Shown here: positions 24,350 to 31,695 of the stretch, piece after piece | Position numbering within the stretch: position 1 is the stretch's first letter | Layout: each line of letters starts with the position of its first letter | NCBI RefSeq assembly: GCF_035712445.1 | Contig: NZ_DASTAT010000103.1 | Coordinates: 1-39,493, forward strand | DNA from: Oligoflexus sp. | GTDB lineage: Bacteria; Bdellovibrionota_B; Oligoflexia; Oligoflexales; Oligoflexaceae | Direction of reading: 5' to 3' | Length of the DNA stretch: 39,493 nt | Notes under the pieces: model-generated | The model's input: only the letters and a program-made list of their open reading frames with translations | The model's database searches: none | Told to the model about the DNA's origin: nothing | Made by a program: the position numbers and the translations under genes

Positions 24350-24454
24350 AATCGAATAACGTATTCATATCCAAGGCGCAAAAAGATAGACTGGGGACGC
24401 GTCCAGGCCTTGGACGCGATCGCGTGGCGAACTTTCATCAGCCTTGAGGACCGC

Positions 24455-25375
24455 ATGTTCAACTATAATCATCTCTTTTATTTTTTCTCGGTCGCCCGGC
24501 TGGGTGGGATCATCAAAGCCGCCAGGTATCTTCGCATTGCCCAGCCGTCGCTGACTGTTCAGATCAAGGCGCTGGAAGCTCATACCAAGCGCAAGCTTTT
24601 CCGGAAGGCCGGCCGCGGTCTGGTTTTGACGCCCGATGGTGAGGTGCTTTATTCCATTTGCCGCCGCATGTTCGAACCTGTCGATGACCTGACTGATTTC
24701 CTGCAGGACAAGGAAAGCCGGGGGCAGAAGACGATCCGCATCGGGGTGGCCGATGAGCTGGAGCGGCCGTTCGTGGTGGACCTGATTCGGAAGATATTCC
24801 GCAAGGAGTTCATGAACCAGGACGTGCAAGTCCGGATGACCTCCGACAAGCATCGCGTGCTGCTGGATAGACTCCGCTGGAAGGAGCTTGACGTGCTGTT
24901 GAGCAACTTCACTCCAGGTGCCGATGACTTCACTGTCCTGGCCGAAATCCTTCTGCCCATCGTCGCTGTCGCGCACCGCTCCATCTTCAAGAATTTCAAA
25001 AAAAGCCAAACCCGTGAACCTTTGAGCAAGGTCCTTCAAAGCCTTGATACCGGACTCGTCCTGCCCACGTCGGAACAAAAACTTCGGATAGAATCCGAGA
25101 TCTATCTGCAAAAAGCCCGCATCCAACGCCCTGTCGTCTTCGAGAGCGATATCCTCTCCGCCGTTGTCAGGGCTGTGGTCGAAGGGGTCGGTGTGGCTTT
25201 CCTGCCGAAGCATTATGTGCAGAAAGAATTGACCAGCGGTACTCTGGTCCTGCTCAGTGATGGGCAGAAGCTTTGGAATCATGCGATCTACCAGATTGCA
25301 CCCAAAAAGCAGCAGTTGGATCTTGTGAATAGCGAGATCCGGGACTATTTCCGTCTTTTTAAGGCCAAATTGTAG
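24455..25375 (+). CDS. LysR-family regulator, NhaR-like
   Basis: This is a 306-residue LysR-type regulator. The N-terminus FNYNHLFYFFSVARLGGIIKAA and the HTH RYLRIAQPSLTVQIKALE are close to NhaR, the sodium-responsive activator of nhaA. GRGLVLTPDGEVLYS ends the DNA-binding part, and the effector domain runs from about residue 90 to the end (IRIGVADELERPFVVDLI, VVEGVGVAFLPKHYV). The ATG at 24455 lies at the conserved start and has TTGAGGA upstream; the frame is open to 24209 but that stretch is unlike the family. It is divergent from the trehalose gene, and a DUF2254 gene starts 65 bases downstream. Control of osmotic or ion-stress genes is inference. Confidence 0.88.
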   Translation: MFNYNHLFYFFSVARLGGIIKAARYLRIAQPSLTVQIKALEAHTKRKLFRKAGRGLVLTPDGEVLYSICRRMFEPVDDLTDFLQDKESRGQKTIRIGVADELERPFVVDLIRKIFRKEFMNQDVQVRMTSDKHRVLLDRLRWKELDVLLSNFTPGADDFTVLAEILLPIVAVAHRSIFKNFKKSQTREPLSKVLQSLDTGLVLPTSEQKLRIESEIYLQKARIQRPVVFESDILSAVVRAVVEGVGVAFLPKHYVQKELTSGTLVLLSDGQKLWNHAIYQIAPKKQQLDLVNSEIRDYFRLFKAKL

Positions 25376-25440
25376 CTTGAGATGAACGGATGGATGTCCG
25401 TCTGAATGCTTTGCGGCAAAGGGAATTTTCGGGAGTTGTC

Positions 25441-26736
25441 ATGGGCGAACGGCTGCGGGTGCTTTGGAATAAATTGAACGCCGGCTATTGGATGATTCCG
25501 ACTTTGATGGCTGTCGGAGCGTTAGGCGTGTCATATCTTGTTGTGCTTCTTGATATGCGCTTCAGCACGGGGAAGCAGGAATCATGGTGGCTCGGATACA
25601 CGGGTGGGGCCGATGGAGCCCGCTCAGTCCTGAGTGCGATCGCCTCGTCGATGATCAACGTGGCTGGCGTCGTCTTTTCCATAACGGTCGTGATTTTATC
25701 CTTGGCGACCCAGCAATTCGGAACCTATATTTTACGAAGTTTTATGCGCGATCGTAGTAATCAGACGGTCCTTGGGGTTTTCCTGGGGACGTACCTTTAC
25801 TGTCTGATGCTGCTGCGTTCCGTGCGGGGCCGCGATGACGATATGCCGTCAGCCTCGCAGTTCATTCCTTACATCGGTGTCACGCTGGGCTTGATCCTGG
25901 CGATGATCAGCCTGGGCTACCTGATTTTTTTCATTCATCATCTCGCCCATTCCATCAAGTCGTCGAATCTGGTGGCCCATTCTGGACGCGACTTTATTCA
26001 GGCCATTGAGCGCCTGTTTCCCCAGGAGGTGACGCGACCGTCATCCCATATTCATAGCGCCCCACCCAGCGAGGGCACGCTGGTCACATCCCTCAACGCC
26101 GGTTATCTGCAGGCCGTTGATGGCGACGGCTTGGTCCGGCTTGGAGCGGAGAAGGACGTTCTGATCGTTCTGCGCGCTCGTCCGGGATCTTTCATCGGTG
26201 CGGGGGATCCGCTGGCTTTGATTGCGTCCGATCCTCGGCAGGATTTCGGGGACGACATGATTACGCGCATTCGCTCCGCGTTCATACTGGGTGATGAGCG
26301 CACGATAGATCAGGATGTTTCGTTCGGCATTGAAGCTCTGGTCGAACTCGTTATCAGGGCGCTGTCGCCGGGAATCAATAACCCCGTGACGGCTTTGCAG
26401 TGCATTGACCGACTCCGTGACGGCCTCTCGCGTCTGGCCGCGCGACCTGTTCCGGCAGCTTATCGGCAGGACTCGCAGGGCGTCCCCCGCTTTCATGCCG
26501 AACCACTTCGTTTCGTCGAGCTGCTTGATCTTTCCTTCGGCCGCCTCGTCTACGGTGCCCGTCATCATCCGGACGTTCTTTTGAGTCTGCTGAGGGCGCT
26601 GCATATACTGCGGAAGAGAGTTACCGATGTGTTGGATCAGGAGGCCATCATGCGTCACGTCCGCAGGATCGAACATCACTTCCAAGCCATTGATGATGAA
26701 TTTTTTCAGGAACGCTTGAAGCGCGCAGTCCTGTGA
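25441..26736 (+). CDS. DUF2254 integral membrane protein
   Basis: This is a 431-residue protein with an N-terminal membrane part. Transmembrane helices are at about 18-38, 65-90, 105-125 and 140-165, including SMINVAGVVFSITVVILSLATQQFGTY split across two of them. The family's GTYLYCLMLLRSVRG element is also present. A C-terminal cytoplasmic domain follows with LGDERTIDQDVSFGIEALVELVIRALSPGINNPVTAL, another DUF2254 hallmark, paraphrased here as its TIDQDVSFG and SPGINNP motifs. The start at 25441 is preceded by GGGAG; an in-frame ATG at 25390 adds 17 residues and cannot be excluded. It probably belongs to a unit with the LysR gene and the ClC transporter. Molecular function is unknown. Confidence 0.85.
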   Translation: MGERLRVLWNKLNAGYWMIPTLMAVGALGVSYLVVLLDMRFSTGKQESWWLGYTGGADGARSVLSAIASSMINVAGVVFSITVVILSLATQQFGTYILRSFMRDRSNQTVLGVFLGTYLYCLMLLRSVRGRDDDMPSASQFIPYIGVTLGLILAMISLGYLIFFIHHLAHSIKSSNLVAHSGRDFIQAIERLFPQEVTRPSSHIHSAPPSEGTLVTSLNAGYLQAVDGDGLVRLGAEKDVLIVLRARPGSFIGAGDPLALIASDPRQDFGDDMITRIRSAFILGDERTIDQDVSFGIEALVELVIRALSPGINNPVTALQCIDRLRDGLSRLAARPVPAAYRQDSQGVPRFHAEPLRFVELLDLSFGRLVYGARHHPDVLLSLLRALHILRKRVTDVLDQEAIMRHVRRIEHHFQAIDDEFFQERLKRAVL

Positions 26737-26879
26737 AGGACCTTCGCATGTTCTCATTAGGCTATTCCTATGGATGCCATAGGCCGAGTCTATGAATTTT
26801 TCCAGAATGGGTGTTTGCATGAGCGCGGGCTTTGCAGTATGAGAAGGATGATGGTTTTCTTTCAATAGGGCGCGTTTTG

Positions 26880-28229
26880 ATGCAAGATTCCTCTCTCTTG
26901 AGAACACTCTACGTTCGCGGCTCTTTTCACCGCGCTTTTATTAAAGCCCCTTACATCATCGCCGCTATTATCACCGGCCTTGTTTCGGTGGGCTTTGGTA
27001 CTGTCGTGGACCGGGTGACAGAATTCGCCTCGCACATGCTGAAGACCCAGCCTTTGGTTTTTCTCGCACTCACCCCCATGGCCTTCGGTCTGTCCCGCTG
27101 GTTTGTGCAGAAGTTTGGGGTCGCGGCCTCAGGAAGCGGTATTCCCCAGGTCATGGCCGCGTTGAGCGTGGATACGCACACGAGGGCCCAGATCGAACCT
27201 TTATTGAATTTCAAGATTCTGCTGGCGAAAATCGTCAGCGGCTGTCTGTGCCTGCTGGGCGGCGGAATCGTCGGAAGAGAAGGGCCGATGGTCCAGGTTT
27301 CGGCCATTATTTTTCTTGGGGTCGGGGATGTCTTTCGGAAATTCAAGGCCCGGGTGGATTATCACAGCCTCATAGTCGCAGGTGGAGCAGCCGGTGTCGC
27401 GGCAGCCTTCAATACCCCTTTGGGCGGGATAGTCTTCGCCATCGAGGAGCTTCTCAGTCAGCATTTTTCGAAGGTAAGGTCGGCCTTGATTGTGGCTGTG
27501 ATCATTGCCGGAATGGTCGCGCAAAGTTTCCTGGGGCCTTATCTCTATCTAGGGGCTGTTCCCCTTCAAACTCCAAAGTTCTCCTTTATCGTTCCGCTTT
27601 TGACCGTAAGCGCCTTGGCAGGACTGATGGGAGGTTTCTTTGGTAAAGCTTTGATCTTCACCCAGACCTCGATCGGGGACTGGTCGGCCAGGCGCCGGCT
27701 GCTATGGGCCGTTTTATGCGGATTTATCGTAGCCTTGTTCCTGGTCTTCATGAGTGATCAGGCTCCTTATGTGACGGGTGGCGGCACGCGACTCATCCGG
27801 GATATCCTTTGGCAGGGGAAAACTGTCGATTTTCTTTTGGTGCTGGAGCGTTTCGTCGTGTCCCTGGTGACATTCATATCAGGCTGCGCCGGAGGCATAT
27901 TCGCGCCTTCTCTGGCCTTCGGAGCCGCGCTGGGGAAATGTCTTGTCTATGTTTTTTCTGGTACTGATCCGGTCGCCCTGACTTTGATCGGAATGGTCAG
28001 CTTTCTGGCATCTGTAACCCGGGCCCCCTTTACTTCCATGGTGCTCGTGACAGAGATGAGCGATGGCCATGGTCTCTCACTGCACGTTCTTCTCGCCAGC
28101 CTTTTCGCTGTCGGTGTCGCACGCAGCGTGGAGTCGCGGTCCTATTATCATTTTCAGGCAGAATTCTACCGCCGTTGGATAACACCCCAGGAACCCGAGT
28201 CCGACGCGGAATCCGATCAAACCCGATAG
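26880..28229 (+). CDS. ClC-family chloride channel/antiporter
   Basis: This 449-residue transporter has the three ClC selectivity-filter motifs: GSGIPQ at residues 85-90, GREGP at 132-136 with the gating Glu134, and GGIFAPSLAFG near 345. Glu190 in FAIEEL matches the internal proton glutamate of the E. coli H+/Cl- exchanger, so an antiporter rather than a passive channel is likely. There is no C-terminal CBS pair. The ATG at 26880 is the best start, although its ribosome-binding site (AGGGCG) is weak; the frame is open to 26832. It follows DUF2254 by 143 bases. Its last 13 bases overlap the convergent enolase-superfamily gene. Confidence 0.92.
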   Translation: MQDSSLLRTLYVRGSFHRAFIKAPYIIAAIITGLVSVGFGTVVDRVTEFASHMLKTQPLVFLALTPMAFGLSRWFVQKFGVAASGSGIPQVMAALSVDTHTRAQIEPLLNFKILLAKIVSGCLCLLGGGIVGREGPMVQVSAIIFLGVGDVFRKFKARVDYHSLIVAGGAAGVAAAFNTPLGGIVFAIEELLSQHFSKVRSALIVAVIIAGMVAQSFLGPYLYLGAVPLQTPKFSFIVPLLTVSALAGLMGGFFGKALIFTQTSIGDWSARRRLLWAVLCGFIVALFLVFMSDQAPYVTGGGTRLIRDILWQGKTVDFLLVLERFVVSLVTFISGCAGGIFAPSLAFGAALGKCLVYVFSGTDPVALTLIGMVSFLASVTRAPFTSMVLVTEMSDGHGLSLHVLLASLFAVGVARSVESRSYYHFQAEFYRRWITPQEPESDAESDQTR

Positions 28230-29323
28230 CGTTCCGCCACCTCCATCCTCAAACTGAGTCCGTGGCCGGGTCGTGTGAGGTCAGGCACCAGATCGCCATG
28301 CTCCAGCTTCGGAAATCCTTCGAAGAGCATTTTTTCCAGGCGCACGTGATCATGAAAATATTCGAGATGGCGGAGTTTCTGCGCGGCGCAGCAGACCGGC
28401 AAATGCAGGGCCGGTGCCGTGTGGGCCGAGAGTGGAATTTCAAAAGCATCGCAGAGCGCGTCCACCTGCAAAAATCCAGTATAGCCGCCACAGCGCGTTG
28501 CGTCCGCCTGCAGCACGTCCACGCTTTCGGCCTCCAGCATGAGGCGGAAATAGACGGGATCAAAACCATATTCGCCCGCAGCAATGTCGAGCTGGGGAGG
28601 CGCATGCTTGCGGATGTGGTGAAGGCCTTGTAAATTCTCTGAGGAAACAGGCTCCTCGAACCAGCTGACGTTGTGCTCGCGACATAAGGTTTCGCAGAAG
28701 AAAAGGGCTTCGCGCGGCGTGAGGGCTCCGTTGGCATCTATGAAAAGTTGAACATCCGGGCCAATCGCCTGTCGAGCCACGGCGATGCGGTCGCGCTCCC
28801 TGGTGAGATCCGCACCGATTTTCATTTTGACGAAGCGCAGGCCTTCCGCAGCCCAGCCCCCCAATTGAGCGTGCAGGCGCTCATGAGTGTAGGTGAGAAA
28901 ACCTCCGCTGCCATAGATCGGAACATGGGTGCGCGCCGCACCGAGGAGTGTGACGAGAGGCGCCTGGAAAAGACGCGCCTTCAGATCCCACAGGGCCACG
29001 TCCACGGCCGCGATCGCCATCGTCGCGACGCCTCCAGGTCCGAAATTGCGAACCTTCCTCCGCATCATGCTCCAAAGCGCGGCTATTGCAAAGGGATCCT
29101 GTTGCTGAAGGGCCGGCGCGAGCACATCCTGAATGATGGACGCTGCCCCTTTTTGGGAATAGGTATAACCCAATCCTGTCTGACCACCTGCATGAATTCT
29201 GACCACGATCATCGTGGTCTCTGTCCATTCCAGTGTTCCATCCGCTTCGGGTTCATCGGTGGGCACCGTCAGAGGCAAAACATCGACCGCTGTGATGGGT
29301 GGGCCTTTTTCATCGAGTTTCAT
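28217..29323 (-). CDS. Enolase-superfamily enzyme (mandelate racemase/muconate lactonising type)
   Basis: This 368-residue enzyme abstracts a proton alpha to a carboxylate of an unknown acid. The barrel shows KMKIG (Lys166, Lys168), the metal ligands Asp196 in FIDANG, Glu223 in WFEEP and Glu251 in AAGEYG, and a His301 in SAHTAP with Asp274 upstream for the His-Asp dyad. This set is typical of the MR subgroup (acid sugar dehydratases and racemases). The N-terminal lid domain is complete. The ATG at 29323 has AGGAAG 6 bases upstream; an in-frame ATG lies two codons earlier. It follows the GH15 gene by 15 bases, so a sugar-acid substrate is plausible (inference). Confidence 0.88.
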   Translation of the reverse strand: MKLDEKGPPITAVDVLPLTVPTDEPEADGTLEWTETTMIVVRIHAGGQTGLGYTYSQKGAASIIQDVLAPALQQQDPFAIAALWSMMRRKVRNFGPGGVATMAIAAVDVALWDLKARLFQAPLVTLLGAARTHVPIYGSGGFLTYTHERLHAQLGGWAAEGLRFVKMKIGADLTRERDRIAVARQAIGPDVQLFIDANGALTPREALFFCETLCREHNVSWFEEPVSSENLQGLHHIRKHAPPQLDIAAGEYGFDPVYFRLMLEAESVDVLQADATRCGGYTGFLQVDALCDAFEIPLSAHTAPALHLPVCCAAQKLRHLEYFHDHVRLEKMLFEGFPKLEHGDLVPDLTRPGHGLSLRMEVAERYRV

Positions 29324-29338
29324 AAGCATCTTCCTTTA

Positions 29339-31135
29339 TCAGAGACGTCCCGCATCACTGCGATCACCAGCGGGACCTCTGGGTTTAAAGAGGTTGTAGG
29401 CTGAGTTCACATGAGCAATGTGAGAAAAAGCCTGTGGGAAATTGCCCACGAGCCGACGGCGATCAGGACAGTATTCCTCGGCGAAGAGTCCCACATCGTT
29501 GCGAAGCGAAATCAAATGACTATAAAGTTCGTGCGCTTCCTGCCGTCGACCGAGGAGCACGTAATTGTCAACGAGCCAGAACGAGCAAGCGAGGAATGTG
29601 CCTTCCTCGCCGGCGAGTCCGTCCAGTTCCTGACGAGGCCGATAACGCCGGACAAGTCCATCCTGCAGCAATTCCTTTTCCACGGCTCGAATGGTGCCCA
29701 CGACCCGCGGATCATCAGCCTTCAAAAACCCTACCAGTCCGATCATGAGAAGGCTGGCATCCAGATCGCGCGATCCGTAGGACTGCACGAACGAGCCCAG
29801 TTCGGCATTATAGCCATGCGTGAGGATATCCTGACGAATCCGCTCGCGCAGCTTGCGCCATGCTTCCAGGTGGCCGTCCAGCTTGAAGGTTTCCGCGGAT
29901 TTGATCGCGCGGTCCACAGCCACCCAGGCCATGACTTTGGAATGAGTGAAGTGGCGCCTGGGACCACGAACTTCCCAGATGCCCTCGTCGGGTTCGTGCC
30001 AGACGGTTTCCAGGTAGTCCAGCAGTTTGCGCTGCAGGCGCCAGGCATCGGAGCTTTGCGGGAGTCCAACGCGCAGTCCGAGATGAAGCGTGTCCATCAC
30101 TTCGCCGAAGACATCCAGCTGGAGCTGAAGATGCGCAGCGTTGCCGATCCTGACTGGCGAGGAGTCCTCATAACCGGGAAGCCCATCGAGGTTGGTTTCG
30201 CTGAGCCTGCGTTCGCCGCAGAGCCCATACATGATGCGCAGTTGCCTGGGCGTCCCTGCAATGGCGCGCAGGAGCCACTGACGCCAGGCCTCGGCTTCTT
30301 CGCGATAGCCTGCGGTCAGCAGGGAATAGAGGGTGAATGTCGAATCGCGGAGCCAACAGTAGCGGTAGTCCCAGTTTCGATCCCCGCCCGGACGTTCGGG
30401 CAGCGAGGTGGTCGGCGCCGCGACGATGCCGCCCGTGGGCCTGTAGGTCAGTCCTTTCAGGGTCACCAGAGAACGCAAGACGCCCCCCTGATCCTGATTC
30501 CGATCGGCCCATTCCTTCCAGTAATAGATCGTGCGGCGAAGTGCGTGATAAGCGTTCTCAGGCAGGACGGGACGTGGTTCCTGCGAGGCATGCCAGGCCA
30601 TGACAAATGCCAATCGTTGTCCTCCTTTCACAGTGAACTGCGCTTCGGTATGCAGGTTGTGTCCATGCAAGGGAACATCGGAATGGAAAACCAATGCGTC
30701 GGGCCCGGCGACGGCGTGGATGCAGTGACCTTTCTCGTCCAGGCGTCGCACCCAGGGGACGACGCTGCCATAATCAAAGCGAATGACGAGGCTCAGATCC
30801 ATAGCGACCTCACCCTTCAGGCCTTCGATGATGCGAATCAGAATAGGTTGCCCGGTATCCATCAGCATGCCGTCGGTCAAGCGACAGCATCCTTGGGCTG
30901 TCGTGAATTCCGTCTGCATGACCAAAGTCCCCTCCACATAGGAGCGTTGGCTATCAAAGGCCTGACGGGGACAGAGAGACCAGTGTCCGTGCGTTTCATC
31001 GCCCAGGAGCGCTGCGAAACATGCCGATGAATCGAAGCGTGGAAGGCACAACCAGTCGATGGAACCATGGCGGCTCACCAGTGCCGCCGTGTGACAGTTG
31101 CCGATCATCGCGTAATCTTCGAGGGGAAGCGACAT
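29339..31135 (-). CDS. GH15 family glucoamylase/trehalase-like enzyme
   Basis: This 598-residue cytoplasmic protein is in the bacterial GH15 family of glucoamylases and trehalases. It starts LEDYAMIGNCHTAALVSRHG and SIDWLCLPRFDS, the standard N-terminal domain of this family. The (alpha/alpha)6 domain has GGDRNWDYRYCWLRDSTFT at about 250-268. The candidate acid is in DEGIWEVRG (Glu388 region), and the candidate base is in GLFAEEYCP near 555. No signal peptide is present. It is 27 bases after the rhodopsin-transducer homologue and 15 bases before the enolase-superfamily gene. With a trehalose synthase elsewhere in the window, trehalose hydrolysis is a possibility; glucan or oligosaccharide substrates are equally open. 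Confidence 0.92.
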   Translation of the reverse strand: MSLPLEDYAMIGNCHTAALVSRHGSIDWLCLPRFDSSACFAALLGDETHGHWSLCPRQAFDSQRSYVEGTLVMQTEFTTAQGCCRLTDGMLMDTGQPILIRIIEGLKGEVAMDLSLVIRFDYGSVVPWVRRLDEKGHCIHAVAGPDALVFHSDVPLHGHNLHTEAQFTVKGGQRLAFVMAWHASQEPRPVLPENAYHALRRTIYYWKEWADRNQDQGGVLRSLVTLKGLTYRPTGGIVAAPTTSLPERPGGDRNWDYRYCWLRDSTFTLYSLLTAGYREEAEAWRQWLLRAIAGTPRQLRIMYGLCGERRLSETNLDGLPGYEDSSPVRIGNAAHLQLQLDVFGEVMDTLHLGLRVGLPQSSDAWRLQRKLLDYLETVWHEPDEGIWEVRGPRRHFTHSKVMAWVAVDRAIKSAETFKLDGHLEAWRKLRERIRQDILTHGYNAELGSFVQSYGSRDLDASLLMIGLVGFLKADDPRVVGTIRAVEKELLQDGLVRRYRPRQELDGLAGEEGTFLACSFWLVDNYVLLGRRQEAHELYSHLISLRNDVGLFAEEYCPDRRRLVGNFPQAFSHIAHVNSAYNLFKPRGPAGDRSDAGRL

Positions 31136-31162
31136 TCAGGATACTCCTGCCTGGTGAATGGA

Positions 31163-31543
31163 TCAGCTGGGAAACGCGATCGTACTGATCAGAGCATTGG
31201 CCGCCTGCCTGGAGTCGAGACGGGTATGCTGAACGACGATCGGGACATTGGCAATCAAAAGACTCGCGTAATCCGTGCCGCGGGGTATGGGCTCAGGGTC
31301 ATCCAGATCATTGAAACGCAGGTGTCGCGTGCGCCGGGCAGGAACCTGAACATGATAAGGTCCTGCCGGTTCCCTATTGCTAAAAAAAACGTAAATCTCG
31401 ACATCCGCCGGATCCTCCCCGGTGTTCAGAATGCAGGCGGTTTCATGACTCAGCATTTCCGGAGATGGCCCGGTGCTTTCACGAGGAATATAGCCTTCGG
31501 GTATGGCCCAGATGAGATGCCCAATGGCGCGCATATTTTTCAT
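31163..31543 (-). CDS. Homologue of the Anabaena sensory rhodopsin transducer (ASRT)
   Basis: This 126-residue soluble protein has the size of ASRT and the same motif chain: IWAIPEGYIPRES, SHETACILNTGEDPADVEI, PAGPYHVQVPARRTRHLRFN, DLDDPEPIPRGTDYAS and NVPIVVQHTRLDSRQAANAL. ASRT is a tetrameric beta-sandwich that binds a microbial rhodopsin. No rhodopsin gene is in this window, and the protein heads an operon with GH15 and enolase-superfamily enzymes. Published comparative work has proposed that the superfamily binds small molecules, including sugars, outside rhodopsin contexts, which would suit this setting. The ATG at 31543 has GGAGG upstream; the frame is open to 31729 but that part is unlike the family. 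Confidence 0.9.
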   Translation of the reverse strand: MKNMRAIGHLIWAIPEGYIPRESTGPSPEMLSHETACILNTGEDPADVEIYVFFSNREPAGPYHVQVPARRTRHLRFNDLDDPEPIPRGTDYASLLIANVPIVVQHTRLDSRQAANALISTIAFPS

Positions 31544-31695
31544 AAGTGACCTCCTTGCCTGGTCCACAAGCATCATGCATGCCATGGAACACTGCTTGCT
31601 TGATTCATGCCGAAGACCAGGCAGCATCTCAACTCCCATGCGTCTTGAGCATGTTGTCTTTCCCTCACATCCCATACGACCATGAGGAGTTCGAC

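Noticed and set aside
29411..31030. Long plus-strand frame of 539 codons opposite the GH15 gene
   Set aside because: It is the antisense shadow of a well-matched GH15 enzyme. Its translation has no recognisable domain.
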